DNA of 43,130 nt from Rhodanobacter sp. (GTDB taxonomy: Bacteria > Pseudomonadota > Gammaproteobacteria > Xanthomonadales > Rhodanobacteraceae): the NCBI GenBank assembly GCA_004298015.1, contig SCSE01000084.1:1-43130 (forward strand). Direction: 5' to 3'. The notes below the pieces were generated by a model that did no database searches, was not told the origin of the DNA, and was given only the letters and a program-made list of their open reading frames with translations. Both the position numbers and the translations under genes were made by a program. Positions 1-9,182 of this stretch are shown one piece after another (position 1 is the first letter of the stretch; every line of letters begins with the position of its first letter).

Positions 1-118
1 ACCCCTATCCGGGGGCACGCTTTGATGCGTCACGACCTTAGGCAGGAGCCGTATGCGGTAATGCCGCACGTACGGATCTGCGCGGGGGGCGCCGGGCAAC
101 CGGCGTTCCTACCGCAAC
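1..118 (+). mobile_element. 3' end of a group II intron (domains V-VI), truncated by the window edge
   Basis: Bases 46-78 match group II intron domain V: lower helix GAGCCGTA (46-53) against 71-78, catalytic AGC triad at 47-49, two-base CG bulge at 69-70, upper helix GCGG/CCGC (55-58/64-67). Domain VI follows: stem 90-95/100-105 closed by a GCAA loop, lower pairs GCGG (82-85)/CCGC (112-115), and an unpaired A111 as the likely branch point. Seven bases after A111 the sequence ends in AC at 117-118, which fits the 3' splice site. Two departures from the usual domain V: a G48-A76 opposition where a G-U wobble is usual, and a tip loop that is not GAAA. The reverse transcriptase and 5' half are outside the window. 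The remaining 119-341 holds no gene I can support; it is the upstream region of the next regulator. Confidence 0.8.
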
Positions 119-341
119 CATATCAGGCGTATCGCTCATGGCACATTGATCGTGGGTGTGGGGACGAGGCTTACGGATGATGCGGGTCGCCACGATGTCC
201 GGCACGTCGGGGTGAGCCGGGTTTCCCCCGTGGGTTGGCCGGTGCCCGCATGGATGGCGTATCGTGGGTAGCCGTGGCGGCGGATGTTAGGTGCGATCCT
301 GGGCAGGTTAGCGAGGTGAACGGTCCCACGGAGGGTGCGAC

Positions 342-1007
342 GTGATCAATATTGTTCTGGTGGACGACCATGAGCTGGTGCGTACCGGCTTCCGGATGAT
401 TTTGCAGCAGCAGCCGGACATTGCGGTGGCCGGTGAGGCCGGGAGCGCCGAGGACGGGTTGCGCATGATTCGCGCGATCAAGCCGGAGATTGCGCTGGTG
501 GATGTGCACATGCCTGGCATGAGCGGAATCGAACTGACCGAGCGGGTGTGCCGCGCCAAACTCTCCACGCGCATCGTGATTGTCACCGTGGTTGATGACG
601 CGCGTCTACCCAAGCGGTTGCTCGATGCGGGGGCGCTCGGTTATCTGACCAAGGGCTGCAGCGCCGATGAGCTGGTGTTGGCCGTACGTCAGGTCGCTGG
701 TGGTCGTCGTTACCTCGCGCCTGCCGTGGCCCAGCAACTGGCACTGGCCACCCTGGATGGCATGGCCTCACCTTTCGATGTGCTGTCCAGTCGCGAGCTC
801 GAAGTGGCGATGATGCTGGTTCGCGGCAAGCCACTGACGATCATCGGCGAGCAACTCAACCTGAGTCCGAAGACCGTCTCGACCTACAAGCAGAGGTTGA
901 TGGAAAAACTCCATGTGGACCATGTGCTGAGCCTGGCCCACCTGATGACCGTGCATGGGCTGCTGGAGACCCCAGGGCATGCTCGGGGAGCGATCACTTC
1001 GACCTGA
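342..1007 (+). CDS. uvrY: UvrY/GacA-type response regulator (NarL/FixJ family)
   Basis: 221 residues. The N-terminal receiver domain (about 1-120) has the acidic pair D8-D9, phospho-acceptor D54, T82 and K104. The C-terminal LuxR-type HTH (about 148-205) contains SSRELEVAMML and QLNLSPKTVSTYKQRL. The SPF-x-x-LS-x-REL junction and the SPKTV helix resemble E. coli UvrY and Pseudomonas GacA more than other NarL-type regulators. Known role of those relatives: phosphorylated by BarA/GacS, they switch on CsrB/RsmZ-type sRNAs that sequester CsrA/RsmA. No cognate kinase is adjacent, as is usual for this orphan pair. The start is GTG at 342, preceded by GGAGGG (330-335) at six bases. A bidirectional terminator separates it from the convergent rne. 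Orthology to UvrY is likely but not proven. Confidence 0.85.
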   Translation: MINIVLVDDHELVRTGFRMILQQQPDIAVAGEAGSAEDGLRMIRAIKPEIALVDVHMPGMSGIELTERVCRAKLSTRIVIVTVVDDARLPKRLLDAGALGYLTKGCSADELVLAVRQVAGGRRYLAPAVAQQLALATLDGMASPFDVLSSRELEVAMMLVRGKPLTIIGEQLNLSPKTVSTYKQRLMEKLHVDHVLSLAHLMTVHGLLETPGHARGAITST

Positions 1008-1045
1008 TGCCGGGCGATGGATAACACGGGTGGAAGCCATCTGAT

Positions 1046-1088
1046 GGTACGGAAAAAGCCGGACTTGCGTCCGGCCTTTTTCCGTACC
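1046..1088. terminator. Bidirectional intrinsic terminator between uvrY and rne
   Basis: A near-perfect inverted repeat (1046-1064 / 1069-1088) with GCCGGAC-TTGC-GTCCGGC at the tip and an A-run on one arm and T-run on the other. It lies between two convergent genes and can end both transcripts. Confidence 0.85.
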
Positions 1089-1108
1089 GGCAACCGTGCG
1101 ATCCCGAC

Positions 1109-4100
1109 TTATTTTTGAGCGTCGGAGGGGCGCTGGTCGGGTTCATCCGAGGCTTCGGAAGCGCCATCATCGTGCGTGACGGCTTTTGCTGTCGTCGCTG
1201 GCGTTGAGCCCGGCGTCAGCAAATCACCTTGCTTGGGTGGCGCCGCAGCCGCCTTTGCGGCGAGGGCATTTTGCTGGCGTGGTTCGGCATGGATGTCAGC
1301 TTCGGGCCGTGATTCGCCTTCCTGGGGTAGTGAGACAGGAGGCGTTGTTGCCGCAGCCGCAGCCGCAGGTTCCGGCGCCCGCTCGGGTGTTTGTGGGGAC
1401 CGCGAAACCTTGTCCGTGTCGTTTGCCACCACGCGCTGGGTGTCGTTTGACACCGCTGCGACAGGTTGCGAGACCGACACGGTGGTCTCATTTCCGGCAG
1501 CTGTCGCCGCCATCGGTGTTGGCTCGGCAACGACCGGAGTAGCGGCGACGGGGTGGGCTGAGGACTGAGCGACCATGGCAGGTGTCGGCGACACCACGGG
1601 TGCGGATGCTTCCTCTGGCGTGGCAGTCCCTTGGGTGGCCGCGGTGGTCTCGGATTGATCAGGTATCGGCGGCAAGGTCGGCAGTTTGAAAGCCGCGGCT
1701 GGGGAGGGTGCGGAGCGTGCGACTGCAGGTGCCTCCGGCTGACCATCTTCCGCTGTGTCAGATGCCGGAGCCGGTGTCTTTGGGGCCGGTGTCTTCGATG
1801 TCTGCTCTTCCATGGGTGCGGAATTGGATCGTGGCGCCTGGACCGTCGCGGTCGAGCTCACACCGGGGCCTGCAGCATGGTCGACGGCAGCCGTTGCCGC
1901 TTCGTTCCGGGCCGCGGCTTTTATGCTCGTCTTGCCGTTTGAATCATCGCGGTCTTCGTCATCCAGAGCTTCAGCCTGGGCGGCATCCAGCGCCGTGGCG
2001 CTGGTGGGTGTGCCGCCATCTTGACGGCGCCGACGGCGCCCACCTCGGCGGCCACGGCGACGGCGTGTGGGGTTGCCGTCGGTGTCGAGGGCGGCGTTGT
2101 CATCGGAGGGGGGAGGTGCTGCCGCGACCGTTGGCGTGATCAGCTCGGCCTCTTTGGCCGCGTCACTTAGTGACGGCGTGGTGGTGCGCTCGTTATGGCT
2201 GGCGCGCGACGGCCGCTCCGCCTTCAGCGTCGGCGCGTTCTGCGTGCGCTCCGGGCGCGTCGCGCCATTTTCGCTCGGGGCAGCCTTGGGCTGGCGGTCC
2301 GCCTTGGCGGATTGCTGCTTCTGCCGCGGCTGGGTTTCATTGTTGCGTTGGCGACTGTTCCGTGCCTGCTGCTGTGCCGTGGATTTCGCGGCATTCTGCG
2401 GGGAGGACTCCCGACGCGGCTGGCGGGTTGAGCCAGCTGCGGATGGCGTTGCACGACTACTCCGACCGGAGCGCTCGTCCTGCCGATTGTCGCTGGCATG
2501 CCTGTTGCCTGCGCCGCGCTGAGGGGAAGGGTTCGTGGTCGCCGGCTCGGTGCCTTTGCGGAACCAGGTCAGCAGCCGCGAGATCAGACCTTCCGAAGAA
2601 GCAGCACGTGGAGCGACCGCCGCTTGCGGGCGGGCAGCCGGCGCCGACGGGGGCACAGTCACGTCTTCTTCGCGAATCGGGGCCGGGCTTGCGGGGACGA
2701 TGCCGCTGACCGCGGGTTGTTCGCTGCTGCCCAGGGTCTGGCCCATCTTCGGCAGTTCGGCGGTTTCCACCATGGTCAGGCGCTCATAGCTGGGCTTGCT
2801 GTGCTCGCCCATGTCCGCTTCACGAATGCGCTGGATCTCGATATGCGGGGTCTCGAGCTTTTCATCGGCGACGATCATTACGTGCGTCTTGTGGCGCATC
2901 TCGATCTCGACCACGCTGGCGCGCTTCTCGTTGAGCAGGAAGTTGACGACGCTGGCGGGTGCCTGCACCAGCACCTGGCCGGTGTTGTCCTTCATCGCAT
3001 GCTCTTCGATCAGGCGCAGGGTCGACAGTGACAGCGATTCGACACCGCGGATATGGCCATGGCCTTCGCAACGCGGGCAGACGATCTGGGTGGCTTCACC
3101 GAGGCTCGGGCGCAGTCGCTGGCGCGACATTTCGAGCAGGCCGAAACGCGAGATGCGACCGATCTGGACCCTGGCGCGATCGAGCTTGAGCGCGTCCTTC
3201 AGGCGATCCTCCACTTCACGCTGGTGTTTCGGGCTATCCATGTCGATGAAATCGATCACGATCAGGCCACCGGCATCGCGGATACGCGCCTGCCGGGCAA
3301 CTTCAACCGCGGCTTCGCAATTGGTATTGAACGCGGTCTCCTCGATGTCGCTGCCCTTGGTGGCCTTGGAGGAGTTGACGTCGATCGCGGTCAGCGCCTC
3401 GGTCTGATCGATCACGATCGAGCCGCCGGAGGGCAGGCGCACCTGGCGATCGAACGCGCTGTCGATCTGGGTCTCGATCTGGTAGCGGGTGAACAGCGGG
3501 GTGTCGTCCTTGTACAGCTTGAGCTTGCGCAGCGCGTTCGGCATCACCTGTTGCATGAAGTCGCGAGCATCGTTGAACAGCGGCTCGTCGTCGATCAGGA
3601 TCTCGCCGATGTCGCTGCGCAGGTAATCGCGCAGGGCGCGGATGAACAGTTTCGACTCCTGGTAAATCAGGAACGGCGCCTTCTGCTTGCCGGCCGCCTC
3701 GGAGATCGATTTCCACAACTGCAGCAGGTAGTCCAGATCCCACTGCAGTTCTTCGGCATCACGACCGAGTCCGGCGGTGCGCACAATCAGGCCGACATCA
3801 TCGGGCACGGTGACGTGGTCGAGCGCTTCTTTCAGCGCCTGCCGGTCCTCACCCTCAATGCGGCGGGAGACCCCGCCAGCCTTCGGGTTGTTGGGCATCA
3901 GCACCATGTAGCGGCCGGCCAGGCTGATGAAGGTGGTGAGGGCGGCGCCCTTGTTGCCGCGCTCCTCCTTCTCCACCTGCACGACCACTTCCTGGCCTTC
4001 CTTGAGCAGTTCACGGATGCTCGACTTGTGATGGTCGAGACCCGGTGTGAAGTACTCGCGGGAAATTTCCTTCAGTGGCAGGAAACCGTGGCGCTCGGCG

Positions 4101-4282
4101 CCGTATTCGACGAAGCAGGCTTCCAGCGAAGCCTCGACGCGGGTAATGCGGCCCTTGTAGATGTTGGACTTCTTCTGTTCCCGCGAAGGGATCTCGATGT
4201 CCAGGTCATACAGGTTTTGGCCATCGACAATGGCCACACGCAACTCTTCACGCTGAGTTGCGTTGATCAACATACGTTTCAT
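1109..4282 (-). CDS. rne: Ribonuclease E
   Basis: 1057 residues, close to E. coli RNase E (1061). It is the endonuclease that starts mRNA decay, processes rRNA and tRNA precursors and scaffolds the degradosome. From the start [11 protein letters not shown]1 RNA-binding domain about 36-125; DNase I-like catalytic part with metal-binding aspartates D301 (TAIDVN) and D344 (IVIDFIDMD); Zn-link cysteines C402 and C405 in CPRCEG. The rest, from about 510, is low-complexity, rich in Pro, Ala, Gln and Glu, with Arg-rich patches that probably bind RNA, as expected of the non-catalytic scaffold. Start at 4282 is chosen for the conserved MKRMLIN and a GAGGA Shine-Dalgarno eight bases upstream; the reading frame stays open upstream but that part is leader. 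It is divergent from rluC, as in E. coli. Leader feedback control is likely. Confidence 0.97.
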   Translation of the reverse strand: MKRMLINATQREELRVAIVDGQNLYDLDIEIPSREQKKSNIYKGRITRVEASLEACFVEYGAERHGFLPLKEISREYFTPGLDHHKSSIRELLKEGQEVVVQVEKEERGNKGAALTTFISLAGRYMVLMPNNPKAGGVSRRIEGEDRQALKEALDHVTVPDDVGLIVRTAGLGRDAEELQWDLDYLLQLWKSISEAAGKQKAPFLIYQESKLFIRALRDYLRSDIGEILIDDEPLFNDARDFMQQVMPNALRKLKLYKDDTPLFTRYQIETQIDSAFDRQVRLPSGGSIVIDQTEALTAIDVNSSKATKGSDIEETAFNTNCEAAVEVARQARIRDAGGLIVIDFIDMDSPKHQREVEDRLKDALKLDRARVQIGRISRFGLLEMSRQRLRPSLGEATQIVCPRCEGHGHIRGVESLSLSTLRLIEEHAMKDNTGQVLVQAPASVVNFLLNEKRASVVEIEMRHKTHVMIVADEKLETPHIEIQRIREADMGEHSKPSYERLTMVETAELPKMGQTLGSSEQPAVSGIVPASPAPIREEDVTVPPSAPAARPQAAVAPRAASSEGLISRLLTWFRKGTEPATTNPSPQRGAGNRHASDNRQDERSGRSSRATPSAAGSTRQPRRESSPQNAAKSTAQQQARNSRQRNNETQPRQKQQSAKADRQPKAAPSENGATRPERTQNAPTLKAERPSRASHNERTTTPSLSDAAKEAELITPTVAAAPPPSDDNAALDTDGNPTRRRRGRRGGRRRRRQDGGTPTSATALDAAQAEALDDEDRDDSNGKTSIKAAARNEAATAAVDHAAGPGVSSTATVQAPRSNSAPMEEQTSKTPAPKTPAPASDTAEDGQPEAPAVARSAPSPAAAFKLPTLPPIPDQSETTAATQGTATPEEASAPVVSPTPAMVAQSSAHPVAATPVVAEPTPMAATAAGNETTVSVSQPVAAVSNDTQRVVANDTDKVSRSPQTPERAPEPAAAAAATTPPVSLPQEGESRPEADIHAEPRQQNALAAKAAAAPPKQGDLLTPGSTPATTAKAVTHDDGASEASDEPDQRPSDAQK

Positions 4283-4373
4283 GGTGGTAATCCTCGGCTT
4301 GGCCACGCGTCGCGGGCCACGGTGGCGCCTCAATGGCGGCCTGCCGGGGATCGCGCCGCTGCGGTTAAGCGAC

Positions 4374-4400
4374 AAAAAAACGGCACCGTTACCGGTGTCG
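4374..4400 (-). terminator. Terminator-like hairpin inside the rne leader (attenuator candidate)
   Basis: On the minus strand the stem CACCG-GTAA-CGGTG, extended by an outer CG/CG pair across one A-C mismatch, is followed directly by seven T (4380-4374). It lies about 92 bases before the rne start codon. The only gene upstream on this strand is the rne leader itself, since rluC runs the other way, so the hairpin would stop rne transcription early unless it is prevented from forming. The rest of the 335-base rne-rluC spacer shows no gene; I could not place either promoter with confidence. Confidence 0.6.
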
Positions 4401-4617
4401 GGGATGATTCGGTCAGCCGCGCAAGTTGCCCCGATACCGCATGGCATCAGACAAACAACTACCCAAACCGTTACGATGAAAGGGAGTCGCGACCGGCCGC
4501 CAACGGCAGCCGGCGCAATCCACGCCGACGTCTCGGGCGGGTATTCCACCCGATCCAGACATCGACCGGGCAGAACCAAGCGCCCGGCGAGTATCCTATT
4601 ACAGCAGGTTTTTTTCA

Positions 4618-5616
4618 ATGCAGACGGCAACTTCCCCGGACGCACCTCACGGTGTACGTCAAGTCGCGATCGGCCCGGAACGTGATGGCCAGCGGGTCGA
4701 CAACGCCTTGGTGACCCTGTTGAAGGGGGTGCCCAAGAGCATGATCTATCGGTTGTTGCGCACCGGGCAGGTGCGCATCAATGGCAAGCGGGCCAAACCG
4801 GATACCCGTCTCGCTGACGGTGATACGCTGCGCATCCCACCGGTACGGGTCGCTGAGCGCCCGGAGGGTCGTGGACCGTCCGACGGTCGGGTCGCCGAGG
4901 TTGCCGAGGCGGTCATTTTCGAGGACAAGCACTTTCTGGTCATCGACAAGCCTGCCGGCGTGGCCAGCCATGGCGGCAGCGGGGTCAGCCATGGCGCGAT
5001 CGAACTGCTGCGGGCGGCGCGGCCGCAGGAACATCTGGAGCTGGTGCACCGGCTCGATCGCGATACCAGCGGTGTGCTGGTATTCGCCAGGACACGGGCC
5101 GGCTTGATCGGCCTGCAGGCCGAGATCCGCGCGGGCACGGTGAGCAAACAGTATCTGTGCCTGATGCTGGGTCATCCCTCCAAGGCCAGGTTCGACGTCA
5201 ATGCGCCACTGCTCAAATCCGTGATGCAGGGGGGCGAACGGATGGTGCGGGTCGCCGACAACGGCAAGCCCTCACTGACCTTCTTCCGTGAAATGGAGCA
5301 ATACCCCGGCGCCCGTCTGATGCAGGCCACCCTGGGTACCGGCCGTACCCACCAGATCCGTGTGCATGCGGCACATATCGGTCACCCGCTGGCGGGCGAC
5401 CCGAAATACGGTGATAAGGAAATGAACAAGCGTTTCCGCGAAATGGGTCTGAACCGGATGTTTCTGCACGCTGCGCACATGAGCTTCGAGCTGGATGACC
5501 GCGCCTACAGTTTTTCCACGCCGCTGCCGGATGACCTGAAGACCTTTCTTGATGTGCTTGCCGTCAAGGGCAAGCGGCTGGTCTATTCACGGGAAAAGTC
5601 GCGCACCGACTTCTGA
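4618..5616 (+). CDS. rluC: 23S rRNA pseudouridine synthase RluC
   Basis: 332 residues. RluC converts uridines 955, 2504 and 2580 of 23S rRNA (E. coli numbering) to pseudouridine. An S4 RNA-binding domain spans about 25-78 ([18 protein letters not shown]). The catalytic domain follows, with HRLDRDTSG at 144-152; D147 is the catalytic aspartate. [11 protein letters not shown] and LAGDPKYGD are also typical of the RluA/RluC group. Length is close to the E. coli protein (319). The ATG at 4618 has only a weak AGG-like Shine-Dalgarno, followed by a T-tract. Divergence from rne is the conserved gammaproteobacterial arrangement. Its stop codon directly abuts that of the convergent pterin dehydratase gene, leaving no room for a terminator. 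Confidence 0.95.
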   Translation: MQTATSPDAPHGVRQVAIGPERDGQRVDNALVTLLKGVPKSMIYRLLRTGQVRINGKRAKPDTRLADGDTLRIPPVRVAERPEGRGPSDGRVAEVAEAVIFEDKHFLVIDKPAGVASHGGSGVSHGAIELLRAARPQEHLELVHRLDRDTSGVLVFARTRAGLIGLQAEIRAGTVSKQYLCLMLGHPSKARFDVNAPLLKSVMQGGERMVRVADNGKPSLTFFREMEQYPGARLMQATLGTGRTHQIRVHAAHIGHPLAGDPKYGDKEMNKRFREMGLNRMFLHAAHMSFELDDRAYSFSTPLPDDLKTFLDVLAVKGKRLVYSREKSRTDF

Positions 5617-5958
5617 TCAGCGCGCCAGCAGGGCCTCGACGCGGGCGGCGCATATGAAGTCGTTCAGCGACAGGCCGTCGACGTCATGGGTCGACCACAA
5701 CAGCTGGCAGTGGCCGTACCCGGCCTCGAGGTCCGGATGGTGGTCTTCCTGGTTGGCCATGAAGCCCACCGCGTTGATGAAGCCCAGGGTGTGGCGGAAA
5801 TCCTTGAATCGGAAATCCTTGATGATTGCCTTGTTGCCATCGTGCAGTTGCCAGCCCGGCAGGCGCTGCAATAATTCCGTCACCTGCGAGGGATTGAGCG
5901 CGTTCTCCGGCCCTTTGCGCGGCTGGCAATGCTGGGTCGACAGGTCGTTGATGTTCAT
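5617..5958 (-). CDS. phhB: 4a-hydroxytetrahydrobiopterin dehydratase (pterin-4a-carbinolamine dehydratase)
   Basis: 113 residues, full length for the family. It dehydrates 4a-hydroxytetrahydropterin formed by aromatic amino acid hydroxylases, regenerating the cofactor. The hallmark EDHHPD is at 71-76, followed by the second histidine segment THDVDGLSLND (written here STHDVDGLSLND, from 89), as in PhhB/PCD proteins. The start at 5958 is chosen because GGAG lies six bases upstream; the open frame continues upstream without family similarity. No phenylalanine hydroxylase gene is adjacent. The gene ends base-to-base with rluC (stop codons abut), so convergent transcripts must overlap or end within coding sequence. 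Confidence 0.92.
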   Translation of the reverse strand: MNINDLSTQHCQPRKGPENALNPSQVTELLQRLPGWQLHDGNKAIIKDFRFKDFRHTLGFINAVGFMANQEDHHPDLEAGYGHCQLLWSTHDVDGLSLNDFICAARVEALLAR

Positions 5959-6109
5959 GCGGTGCTCCGTGGACTGAAAGTACAGGGCATAAAGCGTCGA
6001 AGTTGCGTGCGCAAAAGTCAAAACGTGCATGGACTTTAAAACAGGACTAAAATGGTGCTGTTTAGCTGGCGCGACGCGCTGGCAACCGGCAAGCGATAGT
6101 GGAGCAGGC

Positions 6110-6718
6110 ATGATCGAGATTTCCGAGCGCGCGCAGCAGCATTTCCTGCGCCTTCTTTCCCAGCAGGGCGGCGACGACCTGGGCATCCGGTTGCGGGTTA
6201 CCGCGCCCGGCACCCCGGCAGCCAACTGCGAGTTGGAGTTCTGCGAGCCCGTGGACCTTTCCGGTGGCGAGTGGACTATCGAGTGCAGCGGCTTCGACTT
6301 CCATGTCGATGGCAACAGTGCCAGTTGGCTGGAGGGTGCCAGTGTCGATTTCGAGCCGAATGCCACCGGCGGGCAGCTCAACATCCGTGCGCCGAAAATC
6401 AAGGGCGAGATACCCGACGCGGAAGCGGGACTGATCGAGCGCGTGCGCTATGTCCTCGATGCCGAGATCAACCCCCAGCTTGCCTCGCATGGGGGTCGGG
6501 TCAGCTTGCTGGAGATCGATGCCGCCGGCGTGGTGCTGCTGCAGTTTGGCGGCGGTTGTCATGGCTGCGGCATGGTCGACGTCACCCTCAAGCAAGGGGT
6601 CGAGAAAACCTTGCGTGAACGCGTGCCGGAGATCACCGCGGTACGCGACGCCACCGACCATGCGGGTGGCGAAAAGCCCTATTACAGCAAGGCGGAAGGT
6701 GAGTCGGCCATCCACTGA
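6110..6718 (+). CDS. nfuA: Fe-S cluster carrier NfuA
   Basis: 202 residues (E. coli NfuA is 191). NfuA carries 4Fe-4S clusters to client proteins such as aconitase and lipoyl synthase, notably under oxidative stress. The N-terminal part (about 1-100) is the degenerate A-type scaffold domain; the C-terminal NifU-like domain (about 105-195) has the cluster ligands C150 and C153 in GGGCHGCGMVDVTLK, then KTLRERVPEI and the family tail GGEKPYYS. The start at 6110 follows GGAG (6101-6104) at five bases and gives MIEISERAQQHF, matching NfuA proteins; the frame is open 81 bases further upstream but without support. A TAAAAT hexamer at 6048-6053 may be its -10 element. No isc or suf genes are nearby. 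Confidence 0.95.
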   Translation: MIEISERAQQHFLRLLSQQGGDDLGIRLRVTAPGTPAANCELEFCEPVDLSGGEWTIECSGFDFHVDGNSASWLEGASVDFEPNATGGQLNIRAPKIKGEIPDAEAGLIERVRYVLDAEINPQLASHGGRVSLLEIDAAGVVLLQFGGGCHGCGMVDVTLKQGVEKTLRERVPEITAVRDATDHAGGEKPYYSKAEGESAIH

Positions 6719-6812
6719 GCCGTGTTTCCCCGCGGATCAAATCGCCACGACCCGCCAAAGAAGTATCTCGTCGGCGGCGTGTTCTGGGCACAAACCTCAC
6801 GCGCTACCGGGA

Positions 6813-7166
6813 TTACTTGTCGCCCTGGATATGGCCTTGCAAAGTATCGAGCTTGCTCGGCAGGCTGGAGAAATAAGCCGAGATGTCCTCGATGTCCTGA
6901 TCCGACAGGGTGGCCACCATGCCCTTCATGATCGGGTTGTTGCGCTGCCCGTCCTTGTACTCATGCAGCGCCTGCTGCAGATAGAGGTTGTACTGGCCGG
7001 CCAGACGAGGGTATTGCGGAATCACAGCATTGCCATCGGCGCCATGGCAGGCGAAGCAGGTGGCTGCCTTCTGTTTGCCGTGTTCGATATTGCCGTTGGC
7101 CAGAAGCTGCGTGGAGGCGAACGCCAGCATGGCGCCGAATGAAAGCAGGGTGAGTGCACGTTTCAT
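6813..7166 (-). CDS. Periplasmic monohaem c-type cytochrome (class I, c4/c5-like), second gene of a pair
   Basis: 117 residues with a signal peptide (about 1-23, cleavage near LLA-NG) and one haem motif, CFACH at 37-41 (CxxCH). The axial methionine is probably in NNPIMKGM (about 77-83), and LSDQDIEDISAYFSSL is the usual C-terminal helix of these cytochromes. It should carry electrons in the periplasm to a terminal oxidase or another acceptor. Start at 7166 has AAGGA eight bases upstream. It lies 17 bases after the neighbouring cytochrome gene, so the two form an operon. Their similar build suggests duplication or a split of the two halves of a dihaem cytochrome c4. Exact partner unknown. Confidence 0.88.
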   Translation of the reverse strand: MKRALTLLSFGAMLAFASTQLLANGNIEHGKQKAATCFACHGADGNAVIPQYPRLAGQYNLYLQQALHEYKDGQRNNPIMKGMVATLSDQDIEDISAYFSSLPSKLDTLQGHIQGDK

Positions 7167-7183
7167 GCGCAAATCCTTGATGG

Positions 7184-7507
7184 CTACTTGGCGAGGCTGG
7201 AAAGGTAGGCAGCGATGTTCTTGATATCCGTATCGGACAGGCTCTGTGCCTGGGCATCCATGGTCGGGTGCTTGCGATCGCCGCTCTGGTAGCCGTGCAG
7301 CGCGTTGATGATGTACTGCTCGTTCTGCCCGGCGATCTTCGGCACCGGGTATTGCGGATAGGCATTGGTGTAACCAGGGACGCCGTGGCAACCGGCGCAG
7401 GTGTAGACCAGTTCGCGCCCTGCGGCCTTGTCGCCCTCGGCGTGAGCGCTGGCGGTGGCAAAGAAAGCGGTGGCCACGGCCATCCCGAGCAATTGCAGTC
7501 GAGTCAT
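7184..7507 (-). CDS. Periplasmic monohaem c-type cytochrome, first gene of a pair
   Basis: 107 residues. Signal peptide about 1-23 (cleavage after ASAHA), then haem motif CAGCH at 37-41. HPTMDAQAQSLS holds the likely axial methionine, and DTDIKNIAAYLSSLAK is the C-terminal helix. It shares order and spacing of motifs with the downstream cytochrome and is transcribed with it from the promoter at 7555-7584. The Shine-Dalgarno is weak (GGAA). Likely a soluble electron shuttle of the respiratory chain. A cytochrome c4-like pair of single-haem proteins is the closest description; which oxidase or reductase it serves cannot be read from the context. Confidence 0.88.
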   Translation of the reverse strand: MTRLQLLGMAVATAFFATASAHAEGDKAAGRELVYTCAGCHGVPGYTNAYPQYPVPKIAGQNEQYIINALHGYQSGDRKHPTMDAQAQSLSDTDIKNIAAYLSSLAK

Positions 7508-7554
7508 CGAGTCATTCCACGAGTCGGCGGTACATGAGGGTGTACAAGCGTCCG

Positions 7555-7584
7555 AGTATAGACGTTGCTTCAGCGTGCAAACAA
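7555..7584 (-). promoter_or_regulatory. Sigma-70-type promoter for the cytochrome pair
   Basis: On the minus strand, TTGTTT (7584-7579), an 18-base spacer and TATACT (7560-7555) lie about 48 bases before the start codon of the first cytochrome gene. Confidence 0.6.
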
Positions 7585-7721
7585 CACCGGGTCGACCGTA
7601 GTGCGGTTACCGGCTCACAGGGTGTCGCAACCATGAGCCGACTGGTTGCAGCGGCGCGGCGCTGCCGCAATAAATGATCGCTGCCCGATGAACGGTGGGT
7701 TCGCCTCCACGCAAGATGGCA

Positions 7722-7750
7722 TTGCTGCTGCTGCTGCCCGCCCATATACT
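7722..7750 (+). promoter_or_regulatory. Sigma-70-type promoter of ssrA
   Basis: TTGCTG (7722-7727), a 17-base spacer and TATACT (7745-7750). Transcription would start near 7757, giving a short 5' leader that is removed to reach the mature tmRNA end at 7773. Confidence 0.75.
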
Positions 7751-7772
7751 GTGCAAGCCACATCAGTTCCCC

Positions 7773-8127
<355 letters not shown>

Positions 8128-8132
8128 ATACA

Positions 8133-8157
8133 AGCCCCTGATTTTCAGGGGCTTTTT
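8133..8157 (+). terminator. Intrinsic terminator of ssrA
   Basis: AGCCCCTGA (8133-8141), short loop, TCAGGGGCT (8145-8153), then a T run to 8157. It ends 20 bases before the stop codon of the convergent smpB. Confidence 0.9.
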
Positions 8158-8176
8158 GGTTTTTACGCCGACTGGC

Positions 8177-8668
8177 TCAGGCGGCGCGATTGTGCGAGCG
8201 CATGGTGCGCTGCTTCTCGATCTGCCAGTCGCGCTGTTTTTCGGTGTTGCGCTTGTCGTGCTCCTGCTTGCCTCTGGCGAGCCCGATCTCGACTTTGACC
8301 CGGCCGTTTTTCCAGTACATCGCAGTTGGCACCAGGGTGTAACCCTTGCGTTCGACAGCGCCGACCAGTTGATCGATTTCCTTGCGGTGCAAAAGCAGCT
8401 TGCGGGTACGCCGGTTGTCGGCAACCACGTGGCTGGAGGCACTGATGAGCGGAGGGATCGAGGTTCCGACGAGGAAGATCTCGTTGTTGTTGACGATCGC
8501 GTAGCTGTCGCCGAAGTTGATGCGACCGGCGCGCAGCGACTTCAATTCCCATCCCTGCAAGGCGACGCCGGCTTCAAAGCGCTGGTCGATGTGATATTCG
8601 AAGCGCGCGCGTTTGTTCAGGGCAATCGTGCTGCCGGCGGCGCTTTTCTTGTCCTTGGTTTTGGCCAT
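8177..8668 (-). CDS. smpB: SsrA-binding protein SmpB
   Basis: 163 residues, usual length (E. coli 160). SmpB is a small beta-barrel protein that binds the tRNA-like part of tmRNA and, through its C-terminal tail, occupies the empty mRNA channel of stalled ribosomes. Seen in sequence: LNKRARFEYHI near 17-27, GWELKSLRAGR at 39-49, LHRKEID near 93-99, and a Lys/Arg-rich tail from about 133 (ARGKQEHDKR and KQRDWQIEKQR) that matches the decoding tail. Start at 8668 gives MAKTKDKK; the Shine-Dalgarno is poor. Convergent with ssrA and divergent from ratA, the arrangement seen around this cluster in many gammaproteobacteria. Confidence 0.96.
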   Translation of the reverse strand: MAKTKDKKSAAGSTIALNKRARFEYHIDQRFEAGVALQGWELKSLRAGRINFGDSYAIVNNNEIFLVGTSIPPLISASSHVVADNRRTRKLLLHRKEIDQLVGAVERKGYTLVPTAMYWKNGRVKVEIGLARGKQEHDKRNTEKQRDWQIEKQRTMRSHNRAA

Positions 8669-8750
8669 GTCGGTTAAACTCGGGCCTCGTTGCCCTGATA
8701 CCGGCCATGCCGTCGAGGGGCGGGGCCGTACGTGATGTGAAGAGGCAGCC

Positions 8751-9182
8751 GTGATCGAAATTCGTCGCAGCGCCCTGGTGAGATATTCGCCGGCGCAGAT
8801 GTTCGACCTCGTCAATGAGGTCGAAGCATACCCAAAGCGCTTCGCCTGGTGTGTGGGTGCCGATGTGCTGGAGCGTGGGCAAGATGTGCTGGTGGCACGC
8901 CTCGACCTCAAGTTTGCCGGGTTCCGCCAGAGCTTTACCACCCGTAACACGGTGGACCCGCCCACGCGTCTGCACATGAGCCTGGTTGACGGCCCCTTCC
9001 GCAGTCTGGACGGCGTCTGGAGCTTTATCGCGCTTGGTGATGCTGGCTGCAAGGTCGCGTTCGCGCTCGACTTTGAATATGCGGGGCGTCTTGGTGGAGG
9101 AGCCATCAGGCTTGGTTTTCAGGGGCTGGCGGGGCGCATGGTCGATGATTTTTGCCGTGAGGCCGATCGCGTCTATGGTTGA
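8751..9182 (+). CDS. ratA: RatA/Coq10-like START-domain protein (ubiquinone-binding or ribosome-association toxin)
   Basis: 143 residues forming one polyketide-cyclase/START-like domain. The opening IRRSALVRYSPAQMFDLVNEVEAYP and the closing GLAGRMVDDFCREADRVYG are typical of YfjG/RatA and mitochondrial Coq10. E. coli RatA was described as a 50S-binding inhibitor of subunit joining; the Coq10 branch binds ubiquinone, so the true role is open. The start is GTG at 8751, preceded by GAGGCAG. It overlaps rnfH by eight bases, so the two are translationally coupled. Neighbours smpB (divergent) and bamE (convergent) keep the ancestral cluster order. Confidence 0.9.
   Translation: MIEIRRSALVRYSPAQMFDLVNEVEAYPKRFAWCVGADVLERGQDVLVARLDLKFAGFRQSFTTRNTVDPPTRLHMSLVDGPFRSLDGVWSFIALGDAGCKVAFALDFEYAGRLGGGAIRLGFQGLAGRMVDDFCREADRVYG

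Noticed and set aside
4283..4645. N-terminal extension of RNase E by 121 residues
   Set aside because: The conserved protein starts MKRMLIN at 4282 with a good Shine-Dalgarno; the extension is leader with a terminator-like hairpin.
3053..4714. Long open frame (553 codons) on the plus strand
   Set aside because: It is antisense to the conserved catalytic part of rne, has no recognisable domain, and is explained by GC-rich codon bias in the opposite frame.
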